A stretch of 64,000 nucleotides of DNA from Candidatus Calditenuaceae archaeon (GTDB lineage Archaea; Thermoproteota; Nitrososphaeria_A; Caldarchaeales; Calditenuaceae): NCBI GenBank assembly GCA_025058175.1, contig JANXED010000004.1:1-64000 (forward strand), read 5' to 3'. The translations under genes were made by a program, and so were the position numbers. The notes beneath the pieces are model-generated. The model was not told the DNA's origin and searched no databases. It saw only the letters and a list, made by a program, of their open reading frames with translations. This document shows positions 42,775-50,220 of the stretch, one piece after another. Numbering within the stretch: position 1 is the stretch's first letter; each line of letters starts with the position of its first letter.

Positions 42775-43484
42775 ATGATGGGGCCTGACTTCCGCGAGCT
42801 CACCGTGGAGGACCTCTTAGGCCAACCGCTCAACGGATATGAGCGCAAACACGCGCCAAAGAAGCTTTACCTGACCGGGACGTTGAGGGTCCCATTCGAA
42901 GCTCCGCGAATATCAGTAGTGGGAACTAGGTCGCCGAGTCGCGTGGGGGTCACGTTCACCCGTGAGTTGGTCAAGAGGCTCGTTGAGAGGGTGATCATCG
43001 TGGTGAGCGGGCTGGCCAGGGGAATCGACACTGAGGCCCACACGACCGCAATCGAGTCCGGAGGTCAGACCGTCGCCGTGCTAGGGACACCTCTCGACAG
43101 GTTCTAACCCCCGAGAACCGAAAACTGCAGCAGCTGATCATGGAGAAACACCTAGCGGTGAGTCAGTTCCCCTTCGGCCACAAGACGCATCGCTCTGACT
43201 TCGTCAAGAGGAACAGGACGATGGCTTTGATCTCTGACGCGACGATCATCGTCGAGGCCGAAGACGGAGGAGGGACTCTGTCGCAGGGATGGGAGGCGAT
43301 AAGGCTCAAGAGGCCTCTGTCTCTGGCTCCCTTCCTTCTCGAGAGGCGGGACTTGAAATGGCCCGATCGAATGCTCGACTACGGGGCTGAAGTCTTGAAC
43401 CTAGAGAACATCGAGGAGATCTGCGAGACCTTGCCGCTGTATCCAACCTCCAAATATGAAGACTTGCTCGCCCTTCTGAAGTAG
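42775..43484 (+). pseudogene. DprA/Smf-like SLOG-domain gene, frameshifted
   Basis: The first frame (42775-43107) encodes a DprA-type Rossmann (SLOG) N-half: SVVGTRSPSRVGVTFTREL, VSGLARGIDTEAHTTAIE and VAVLGTPLDRF, then TAA. The second frame continues the family sequence directly: PENRKLQQLIMEKHLAVSQF, then RNRTMALISDATIIVEA and GTLSQGWEA. The join is at about 43105-43110, where one missing base in the expected F-Y-P-P-E-N-R sequence explains the break. Restored, it would be a protein of about 236 residues. DprA-type SLOG proteins bind ssDNA or nucleotides; in archaea, which lack classical competence, they often appear in mobile or defence contexts. Base composition is clearly lower in GC than the neighbours. 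Confidence 0.8.
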
Positions 43485-43489
43485 CAGGG

Positions 43490-44142
43490 TTGATTGGTGA
43501 GATTAGCAGGCTCCCGTTTGGCCCACTTTGGTCTTGGACTAACAAACCGACAGACGAAGAAGGCCACAAGGCTAAAACACTTTGCTACGCCCTCAAGAGA
43601 TATCAAGTCTTCAACAAAGATTTAGATGCGATTAAGATGGCGGTCGATAGCCTTGACTCTAGGATGGGTTCCCTTCCCTTCAGCGACTTCTTCTCTGGCG
43701 AGGTAGCCCTAGTTCCCATTCCAAGCAGTAAACCAACGAGGCCAGACGATGTATGGGTATCCCGGGACATCTGCGATGAGATGGAAAAGAGGGGATTGGG
43801 CCTCAAGTTAGAGTTGTTAAAGCGGGCGTATCCAATTAGGAGGTCATCCCTCAGTCCTCCGGGCGAAAGACCTTCGCCTATAGAGCATTACAACTCTATG
43901 AGAGGCAGAAAGATCGAGCGAATACCCACAAGGGTCATCCTAGTGGATGACGTGATAACAAAAGGGCACACGATGCTCGGCTCTGCTTAGAGAGTCATAG
44001 AGTTATACCCTAAAGCAGACATCCGCGGATTCGCTGTCTTCAGGACAATAAGCAACACCTCGGAGTTCGTACGGATGGATGACCCGGTAAAGGGCGAAAT
44101 AATTTACGATCCCGAGTTAAGAACTGCGAGGAGAATACCGTG
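43490..44142 (+). pseudogene. ComF-like phosphoribosyltransferase gene with in-frame amber stop
   Basis: TTG start at 43490, 6 bp after the dprA-like gene. The N-half has a ComF-like layout (VALVPIPSSKPTRPDDVW) and the PRPP loop RVILVDDVITKGHTMLGSA. A TAG at 43988-43990 follows immediately. The same frame then continues sensibly (RVIELYPKADIRGFAVFRTI and on to RTARRIP) to a TGA at 44140-44142, as in intact homologues where an alpha-helix follows the PRPP loop. The full protein would be about 216 residues. Codon use (TTA, ATA, AGA, CAA) and GC differ from flanking genes. It ends 2 bp before tRNA-Trp. A sequencing error or suppressed stop cannot be excluded. Confidence 0.72.
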
Positions 44143-44144
44143 AA

Positions 44145-44241
44145 TGGGGCCGGTGGGATTCGAACCCACGACCTGCGGGTGACCTCTGACCAGCGATCTG
44201 CACCTGGAGCCCGCCGCCATACCTTGCTAGGCCACGGCCCC
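44145..44241 (-). tRNA. tRNA-Trp (CCA), with intron
   Basis: On the minus strand the acceptor GGGGCCG (44241-44235) pairs with CGGCCCC (44152-44146) and A at 44145 is the discriminator. D-stem GCC/GGC. Anticodon stem GCGGG/CCCGC, loop C-T-CCA-G ... A, giving anticodon CCA at 44207-44205. Variable loop of 5 nt; T-arm GTGGG-TTCGAAT-CCCAC. No CCA encoded. 23 nt between positions 37 and 38 are intron. Confidence 0.93.
44181..44203 (-). other. Intron of tRNA-Trp(CCA)
   Basis: 23 nt at the canonical 37/38 position, inferred from the perfect anticodon stem. It is far shorter than the tRNA-Trp introns of some archaea that carry a box C/D guide RNA, so no guide function is expected. Confidence 0.8.
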
Positions 44242-44263
44242 CTTCAGCTTTCGCGTCCCTACC

Positions 44264-44273
44264 TTTACTTAAC
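44264..44273 (-). promoter_or_regulatory. Promoter of tRNA-Trp
   Basis: On the minus strand GTTAAGTAAA is centred about 27 nt before the first tRNA base at 44241. Confidence 0.5.
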
Positions 44274-44357
44274 CCTAGCAGGCCCGCGACCCGGGAGACC
44301 ACGCCCCGTTGAGCTCGGACGATAAGCTAAATGGGGGCGAAGAGTTGACCCGATCGG

Positions 44358-44756
44358 ATGGACTACACCGAGACGATCGACGAGATCCTCGACCACTACA
44401 GGAACCCCAGGAACTACGGTGAGCTCCCGGACGCGACCGTGAGGGCGAAGGACTCGAACCCGCTCTGCGGCGACGTGATCGAGATGTCCCTCAAGATCGA
44501 GGGGGACAGGATCGTCGACGTGAGGTTCAGGGGGAAGGGATGCGCGATAAGCCAGGCCTCGGCCTCGATGCTCACCGATCGGCTGAAGGGCATGACCCTG
44601 GACGAAGCGAGGTCCTTGAACCGGGACTACGTCCTCGGGATGCTGGGGATTGAGCTGAGCCCCGTGAGGGTGAAGTGCGCAACTCTAAGCCTCAAGGTGC
44701 TGAAGCTGGGGATCTACTCGTACCTGGGGAGCTCCACGAAGGACCTGGAGGTCTAG
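44358..44756 (+). CDS. IscU/SufU-type Fe-S cluster scaffold protein
   Basis: 132 residues. The three cluster-ligand cysteines are present in NPLCGD, GKGCAISQAS and RVKCATLSL, with the SufU-like spacing between the second and third. The N-terminus YTETIDEILDHYRNPRNYG is typical. It assembles Fe-S clusters for transfer to apoproteins. No cysteine desulfurase or SufBCD gene is in the window. It follows tRNA-Trp divergently. Confidence 0.9.
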   Translation: MDYTETIDEILDHYRNPRNYGELPDATVRAKDSNPLCGDVIEMSLKIEGDRIVDVRFRGKGCAISQASASMLTDRLKGMTLDEARSLNRDYVLGMLGIELSPVRVKCATLSLKVLKLGIYSYLGSSTKDLEV

Positions 44757-44865
44757 GACGGGGTCCGTCGAATCCCTGCGCACACATTTCCGTATTACCG
44801 GAGTGATAGCGACCTAAAGGGCCGCTCTCAACCCACGAATACGGCTGTAGAGAGCGCGGCCGCGA

Positions 44866-45972
44866 ATGAGCGAGCTGGAGAGGCTTGCGGCCTCGAAGGC
44901 GAGGGAGGCGGTGCTGCTCGACAGGTCTGGTTCCAAGTCCGAGGCGATCAGGAGGTACAGGGAGGCGATCGGCATGCTCAGGAAGCTGATCGAGTTGACC
45001 GAGAGCCCGATCAACCGGGAGGTCTACAGGGAGAGGATCGAGGCCTACGAGCGGAGGATTATGGAGCTCCAGGAGGGAAGGGCGGACCAGGAGCCTGGGT
45101 CTGACGGCCCGTCTCAACCGCCGAAGGCCCCGGTCCAGGACTTCAGGCCGCCCGTGAAGTGGGACGACGTCGTCGACCTCGAAGAGGCGAAGAGGGCGAT
45201 TAAGGAGAGCATCGTCTACCCGGCGAGGAGGCCTGACCTCTTCCCGCTCGGGTGGCACAACGGGATCCTCCTCTTCGGACCACCTGGCTGCGGGAAGACG
45301 CTGCTAGTGGCGGCGACGGCCAACGAGATCGACGCGAAGCTCTACGTCGTCGACTCGGCGAGCCTGATGTCGAAGTGGCTCGGCGAGAGCGAGAAGAACC
45401 TACAGAGGGTGTTCAGCTCGGCGAGGTCAGAGGCTGCGCGGGGCAGGACCGTGATCGTCTTCATCGACGAGGTCGACTGGATAACGAGCTACAGGGCCGT
45501 CGAGGTTGGGGGAGAGGCGCGGGTGAGGGCCCAGCTCCTCTCGGAGATGGACGGAATCCTCAGCAAGTTCAACAAGTCCTTCCTCTTCCTGATGGCCGCG
45601 ACCAACAGGCCCTGGAGCCTCGACGAGCCGTTCGTCAGGAGGTTCCAGAAGAGGATCTACATCCCGCCGCCCGACAGGCAGGTGAGGCTGATGACCCTCC
45701 GTCACTACACGAAGCGGCTGAGGCTCGCAGCGAACGTCGACCTGGAGACGCTCGCGGACCGGCTGGAGGGCTACTCGCCCGCCGACATCTACTCGATCTG
45801 CCTCGACGCCCAGACCACCGCCCTCAGGAGGGTCTTCGAGGAGGGAGTGGAGGAGGTGCCGGAGATAACCCAGGAGGACTTCCTGGAGGCGGTGAAGAAG
45901 AGGAGGCCCTCGATATCCGCGGAGACGTTGAGACGCTACGAGGAGTGGAATAGGGCCTACGGCGCGGTCTGA
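44866..45972 (+). CDS. cdvC: CdvC (Vps4-like) AAA+ ATPase of the Cdv division system
   Basis: 368 residues. An N-terminal three-helix MIT domain (about 1-70) is joined by a Pro-rich linker to an AAA+ core: Walker A GPPGCGKT at 138-145, Walker B VIVFIDEVDW, sensor LMAATNRPWSLD and arginine-finger region FVRRFQKRIYIPPPD. It disassembles ESCRT-III filaments during cytokinesis. The gene converges on cdvB with 4 bp between the stops, instead of the cdvA-cdvB-cdvC operon of Sulfolobales. Confidence 0.92.
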   Translation: MSELERLAASKAREAVLLDRSGSKSEAIRRYREAIGMLRKLIELTESPINREVYRERIEAYERRIMELQEGRADQEPGSDGPSQPPKAPVQDFRPPVKWDDVVDLEEAKRAIKESIVYPARRPDLFPLGWHNGILLFGPPGCGKTLLVAATANEIDAKLYVVDSASLMSKWLGESEKNLQRVFSSARSEAARGRTVIVFIDEVDWITSYRAVEVGGEARVRAQLLSEMDGILSKFNKSFLFLMAATNRPWSLDEPFVRRFQKRIYIPPPDRQVRLMTLRHYTKRLRLAANVDLETLADRLEGYSPADIYSICLDAQTTALRRVFEEGVEEVPEITQEDFLEAVKKRRPSISAETLRRYEEWNRAYGAV

Positions 45973-45976
45973 CCCC

Positions 45977-46732
45977 TCAGCTGACCTCGGCGTAGGATAT
46001 CTCGATCAGGCCTTTCCTCGCGAGCCCTTCCAGTGCCTCCTCCACCACGTCCCTGGGCAAGCCCGTGACGCCGCAGACCGCCTCGACGTCGAACCCCGCT
46101 TGGTCCTCGATCGAGCCGATCGCCTCGTAGACGATCCTCTCCTTCTCCGTCATCACGGGCACCTCTGGGAAGGCCCTCCTCACCCTCTCCGCAGCGATCC
46201 TCTTGGCGTCCTCGAGGACCCTCAGGGCCTCGTCTTCAAGGGCATTGACTTGACCCGAGCTCGGAGTCGGGACGCCTGCGGAGGTCGCCGTGATGATCGT
46301 CTCGATCTCCTCCGAGAGCCTCTTCAGGTTCTCCGAGACCTCGGGCGAGACGGAGGCGACCTCGCTCGCGACCCTGGAGAGGAGCTGCCTCACCGAGACC
46401 ACTAGCGCCAGCACCTCGGTCAGATCCACGACGGTAATGAGCCGTACCTTCACCTGCTCCATCAAGAGCAGGTTGCCCATTATCACCTTGGCCAATCTCC
46501 TCAGATGCATGATCTCCTCTGCGTAGAGCTTCGCGTGCTCCTCGTCCCCGGACGAAAGGTGGTAGACGCAACGCTCGAAGTACTCCCTCGCCTTCTGCTC
46601 CAGATCGGAGTACTTCCTGTTGAGCCTCAGGATGCTCCCGTTCAGCACCGATATCGTCCTGTTCAGGCTCGCCTCGAGCGAGGAGACCCTCTTCGGTCCG
46701 TCGGCGTGCCGACCCCATAAGGCGAACCGCAT
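45977..46732 (-). CDS. cdvB: CdvB (ESCRT-III-like) division protein
   Basis: 251 residues from the ATG at 46732. The frame runs to 46843, but a TATA-like CTAATATC (minus strand, 46756-46763) is 28 nt before 46732. Residues of about 15-170 are the helical ESCRT-III/Snf7-like core (LEASLNRTISVLNGSILRLN, then LLLMEQVKVRLITVVDLTEV). A short proline-containing RAFPEVPVM segment may serve as the MIT-interacting motif for CdvC. The last 55 residues form a winged-helix domain like the one that binds CdvA in Sulfolobus. No cdvA is seen in the window. Confidence 0.86.
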   Translation of the reverse strand: MRFALWGRHADGPKRVSSLEASLNRTISVLNGSILRLNRKYSDLEQKAREYFERCVYHLSSGDEEHAKLYAEEIMHLRRLAKVIMGNLLLMEQVKVRLITVVDLTEVLALVVSVRQLLSRVASEVASVSPEVSENLKRLSEEIETIITATSAGVPTPSSGQVNALEDEALRVLEDAKRIAAERVRRAFPEVPVMTEKERIVYEAIGSIEDQAGFDVEAVCGVTGLPRDVVEEALEGLARKGLIEISYAEVS

Positions 46733-46755
46733 CGGCCGCATCCAACCCTTCGGCC

Positions 46756-46763
46756 GGATATTA
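46756..46763 (-). promoter_or_regulatory. TATA-like box of cdvB
   Basis: CTAATATC on the minus strand is about 28 nt before the ATG at 46732 and within the longer frame from 46843, supporting the shorter protein. Confidence 0.4.
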
Positions 46764-46932
46764 GCGATCGAGCCGCCACCTCCTCCGGCCAGCCCATGAT
46801 AATCTCGGGGTAATCCTCCGCCTGCCACGCGACTCGCGTTCAACGGTCTACGGTCACTCGACCGCTGACCCGTATCAGATGTTGACGCGACGAAAGCTAA
46901 TTACCCGCAGCCGAGCTCAAAGGAGGTGGGGG

Positions 46933-46977
46933 GTGGTGCGGATTCATCACCATATTGAGAGGGAAGGCCCCTCCTGA
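46933..46977 (+). other. Possible upstream ORF/leader peptide with strong Shine-Dalgarno
   Basis: AAAGGAGGTGG around 46919-46929 is the best Shine-Dalgarno match noticed in the window. It is about 5 nt before GTG-GTG at 46933-46938. That frame encodes a 14-residue peptide with three consecutive His (VRIHHHIE) and a TGA at 46975-46977, overlapping the first codons of the E1 alpha gene in another frame. It could be a translational leader or simply a misplaced start signal. Confidence 0.3.
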
Positions 46978-48019
46978 CCCGGAGACGCTCGGGCTCTCCA
47001 GCGAAGACTTGACGAGGATGTACAGGACGATGGTCCTGACGAGGGTCCTCGACAGGTACCTGCTGAGGCTCCAGAGGATGGGGAAGGTAGCGCTCTACGC
47101 CGAGACGATCGGCGAGGAGGCGGTCGGTGTGGGGACCGGTTACGCGTTGAGGCCCGAGGACGTGTTGTTCCCGTCCTACAGGGAGCTGGGGGCCTTCCTG
47201 ATGAGGGGGGTCCCGGTCTCCGAGATCCTCGACAGGATGCTGAACACCGTCGACGACCCGCTGAAGGGCCACGAGTTCGCGATCTTCGGCGACAGGAGGT
47301 ACAACATAGTGCCCGCGCCCACACCGGTCGCGACCCAGATACCCTTGGCCGTTGGCTACGCTATGGCGTCGAAGGTCAAGGGCGAGAGGATCGTTGTGAT
47401 GACGATCTTCGGGGACGGCGCGACCTCGAAGGGCGACTTCCACGAGGGCGTCAACTTCGCGAGCGTCCACAAGCCCCCCGTCGTCTTCGTCTGCAGGAAC
47501 AACCAGTACGCGATCTCGACCCACGTCAGCAAGCAGACGGGCTCGAGCACCATCGCCCAGAAGGCGGTGGCCTACGGGCTCGAGGGGATCAGGGTGGACG
47601 GGAACGACGTCCTCGCAGTCTACCTGACGACGAGGGCCGTAGTCGAGAGGGTTAGGGACGGAGGTGCACCGGTTCTGATAGAGGCCCTGACCTACAGGCT
47701 GGGCGCTCACACCACCAGCGACGACCCGAAGCGTTACAGAACCGAGGAGGAGGTACAGAGGTGGGCGAAGCTCGACCCGATAGAGAGGATGAGGGGTTAC
47801 CTGATCGCGAAGGGCGTGATCGACGAGGAACGGGACGTGGCGCTCAGGGCTGAGATAGAGGGACTGGTCGCGGCTGAGGTCGAGAGGGCCCTCCAGAGGC
47901 CGGGGCTCGAGCCGGCGGTGATCTTCGAAGACGTCTACGCCTCGCCTCCCTGGACCCTGCTCGAGCAGGCGGAGGAGCTCAAGGAGCTCTCGGGCCTCCA
48001 GAAGGTGACCAAGGGATGA
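46955..48019 (+). CDS. 2-oxoacid dehydrogenase E1 component, alpha subunit
   Basis: 354 residues from the TTG at 46955, the first start in frame. Thiamine-diphosphate motif [20 protein letters not shown] and the downstream [12 protein letters not shown] are typical of branched-chain/pyruvate E1 alpha chains, as is the phosphorylation-loop-like [14 protein letters not shown]. It decarboxylates a 2-oxoacid (pyruvate or branched-chain) for transfer to a lipoyl E2. The stop overlaps E1 beta (ATGA). No E2 or E3 gene is present nearby. TATA-like AGCTAATTAC near 46895-46905. Confidence 0.9.
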   Translation: MRGKAPPDPETLGLSSEDLTRMYRTMVLTRVLDRYLLRLQRMGKVALYAETIGEEAVGVGTGYALRPEDVLFPSYRELGAFLMRGVPVSEILDRMLNTVDDPLKGHEFAIFGDRRYNIVPAPTPVATQIPLAVGYAMASKVKGERIVVMTIFGDGATSKGDFHEGVNFASVHKPPVVFVCRNNQYAISTHVSKQTGSSTIAQKAVAYGLEGIRVDGNDVLAVYLTTRAVVERVRDGGAPVLIEALTYRLGAHTTSDDPKRYRTEEEVQRWAKLDPIERMRGYLIAKGVIDEERDVALRAEIEGLVAAEVERALQRPGLEPAVIFEDVYASPPWTLLEQAEELKELSGLQKVTKG

Positions 48020-48990
48020 CCGTGATGACTTTCGCCAAGGCGATCAACGACGCCCTCCGGCACGAGATGAAGCGGGACGAGAGGGTCGTGGTCTTGGGCG
48101 AGGACGTCGGGGTCAACGGAGGCGTCTTCAGGTGCACGGAGCACCTGCTGATGGAGTTCGGGCCCTCGAGGGTGATAGACACGCCGCTCTCCGAGTCGGC
48201 CATCATCGGGGTCGCGATAGGGATGGCGATGAACGGCCTCAGACCGGTCGCGGAGATCCAGTTCTCCGACTTCATCTTCGGCGGCTTCGAGCAATTGGTC
48301 TCCAACCTCGCCAAGATCAGGTACAGGAACGCGGGCCACTACTTCGCACCCGTCGTGGTGAGGGCCCCTGTAGGGGGCGGAGTGAGGGGAGGCATGTACC
48401 ACTCCCAGAGCCCCGAGGCCTACTTCGCCCACACGGCCGGCCTGAAGGTCGTGATACCCTCGACCCCCTCGGACGCGAAGGGGTTGCTTATCTCATCGAT
48501 AAGGGACGAGGACCCGGTGATCTTCTTCGAGCCGAAGAGGCTCTACCACTCGCTGAGGGAGGACGTCCCCGACGGCGACTACACTGTCCCGCTCGGGAAA
48601 GCGAGGCTCGTGAGGGAGGGCGATGACGTATCCGTGATCACCTACGGCGCCACGGTCTACGACGCCCTCGAAGCGGCCGAGAGGGCGGCGAAGGAGGGGG
48701 TGAGCGTCGAGGTGCTGGACCTAAGGACGATAGTTCCCTACGACTGGGAGGCGATATCGAGGAGCGTGAGGAAGACCGGTCGACCCGTGATCGCCCACGA
48801 GGCCCAGAGGACCGCGGGCTTCGGGGCCGAGATCGCCGCGATGATCGCAGAGAGGGAAATCTACAGCCTGGAGGCGCCCGTGCTCAGGGTGACAGGCTAC
48901 GACACGCCGTTCCCGCTCGTCCACGAGCACCACTACCTCCCGAACCCGGAGAGGATTCTCAGGGCGATAAGGAGGTCGGTCGCGTCGTGA
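48016..48990 (+). CDS. 2-oxoacid dehydrogenase E1 component, beta subunit
   Basis: 324 residues. N-terminal [38 protein letters not shown], the [19 protein letters not shown] segment and the C-terminal transketolase-like domain ([15 protein letters not shown]) define the E1 beta chain. It forms an alpha2beta2 enzyme with the upstream subunit. Overlaps both neighbours by 4 bp (ATGA, GTGA), so E1 alpha, E1 beta and the acyl-CoA dehydrogenase are one translational unit. Confidence 0.93.
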   Translation: MTVMTFAKAINDALRHEMKRDERVVVLGEDVGVNGGVFRCTEHLLMEFGPSRVIDTPLSESAIIGVAIGMAMNGLRPVAEIQFSDFIFGGFEQLVSNLAKIRYRNAGHYFAPVVVRAPVGGGVRGGMYHSQSPEAYFAHTAGLKVVIPSTPSDAKGLLISSIRDEDPVIFFEPKRLYHSLREDVPDGDYTVPLGKARLVREGDDVSVITYGATVYDALEAAERAAKEGVSVEVLDLRTIVPYDWEAISRSVRKTGRPVIAHEAQRTAGFGAEIAAMIAEREIYSLEAPVLRVTGYDTPFPLVHEHHYLPNPERILRAIRRSVAS

Positions 48991-50165
48991 GCGCGGTCAG
49001 GGTCCTCTCCCACGACCTGCTCAGCGACGAGGAGAGGTTGGTCCTGAAGGCGGCTAGGTCCGTCGCGGGCTCCTTCGGGAGGAAGTACTGGCTGGAGAAG
49101 TGGTCGCTTGGTGAGGAGCCGAGGGAGCTCTGGAAGAGGATGAAGGATGAGGGACTCGCGGGGACCGGCGTCCCGGAGGACCTCGGGGGCTCCGGAATGG
49201 GCCTGATGGGGGCGGTGCTGGTCCAGGAGGGCTTCGCGCTGGAGGGCCTCCCGATGATCCAGTTCCTCGTGACCCACTTCGTCAGGGACATCATCCTGAA
49301 AGCTGGGACGAGGGAGCAGAAGGAGAGGTTCGTCACGCCCACCTGCGTCGACGGGAAGAGGTTGAGCTTCGCCCTGACCGAGCCCCAGGCCGGCTCGAAC
49401 ACCTGGAGGATCTCGACGTTCGCGAGGAGGGAGGAGCGCGGCTACGTTCTCAGGGGCCAGAAGGTCTTCATCAGCGGCGCAGGCGAGTCCGACTTCATGA
49501 TGGTCGTCGCGAGGACCAAGAGGTACGAGGAGGTCAGGGACAAGCGCGACGGGATATCGATCTTCGTCGTGGAGACCGACAGCCCGAACCTCAGGCTCCA
49601 GAGGCTGAACATCGACACGAAGTCACCGGAGTGGCAGTACATGGTCTACTTCGACGACGTCGAGGTCCCACCGGAGAACCTCATCGGCAGGGAGAACGAG
49701 GGCTACCGGGCCCTCTTCCACGGCCTGAACGTCGAGAGGCTGATGATAGCCGCGATAGCCGTCGGGCTCGGGACCTATGCGCTCGCCAGGGCCGCGGAGC
49801 ACGCGAGGCAGAGGGTCGTCTTCGACGTCCCCATCGGATCCCATCAGGGCGTCCAGTTCCCGCTCGCGAGGGCCCTGATCAAGCTGGAGGCCGCCAGGTC
49901 CCTCATCTATTCAGCGGCCCGACTCTACGACAACGACGCCGGGAGCGTCGAGCTCGCCAACGCCGCGAAGTTCATGGCTTCCGAGGCGGCCGTTGAGGCC
50001 CTGGACGCGGCGGTCCAGACCTTCGGAGGGTACGCGTGGGACTTCGAGACCGACGTCCTCAACCTCTACCCGATCGTGAGGCTCTTCAAGACGGCGCCCG
50101 TGACCAACGAGCTGATCCTGAGCTACATCGCCACCCACGTCCTCAGGCTCCCGAAGTCCTACTGA
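48987..50165 (+). CDS. Acyl-CoA dehydrogenase
   Basis: 392 residues, GTG start overlapping E1 beta. FAD/acyl-CoA signatures: [34 protein letters not shown], and the C-terminal helical domain with [20 protein letters not shown]. It oxidises an acyl-CoA to the 2,3-enoyl-CoA using an electron-transfer flavoprotein. Coupling to E1 suggests the chain branched 2-oxoacid to acyl-CoA to enoyl-CoA, as in Val/Leu/Ile breakdown; that is an inference from the operon. Confidence 0.92.
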   Translation: MSAVRVLSHDLLSDEERLVLKAARSVAGSFGRKYWLEKWSLGEEPRELWKRMKDEGLAGTGVPEDLGGSGMGLMGAVLVQEGFALEGLPMIQFLVTHFVRDIILKAGTREQKERFVTPTCVDGKRLSFALTEPQAGSNTWRISTFARREERGYVLRGQKVFISGAGESDFMMVVARTKRYEEVRDKRDGISIFVVETDSPNLRLQRLNIDTKSPEWQYMVYFDDVEVPPENLIGRENEGYRALFHGLNVERLMIAAIAVGLGTYALARAAEHARQRVVFDVPIGSHQGVQFPLARALIKLEAARSLIYSAARLYDNDAGSVELANAAKFMASEAAVEALDAAVQTFGGYAWDFETDVLNLYPIVRLFKTAPVTNELILSYIATHVLRLPKSY

Positions 50166-50190
50166 ACCCCCGACCCTCCGAGGAATCCGT

Positions 50191-50198
50191 TTTATAAT
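50191..50198 (+). promoter_or_regulatory. TATA box of the degenerate-thiolase/DUF35 operon
   Basis: TTTATAAT at 50191-50198 overlaps an ATG at 50197, which therefore cannot be the start. The next in-frame ATG at 50221 is at leaderless distance. Confidence 0.6.
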
Positions 50199-50220
50199 GC
50201 CCCTGGACGCTAACCGCGAG

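Noticed and set aside
43988-43990. TAG read as pyrrolysine
   Set aside because: No pyrrolysine genes are visible, the protein is not a methylamine methyltransferase, and its neighbour is also disrupted; decay or sequence error is simpler.
42670-44144. Direct repeat of the tRNA 3' end as an attachment site
   Set aside because: I looked for a second copy of the tRNA-Ser T-arm/acceptor sequence across the insert and found none; the tRNA-Trp T-arm is in the opposite orientation.
50197-50199. ATG at 50197 as start of the first degenerate thiolase
   Set aside because: It overlaps the TATA box TTTATAAT; the ATG at 50221 is at the proper distance and begins the conserved RRVLVVGLG strand.
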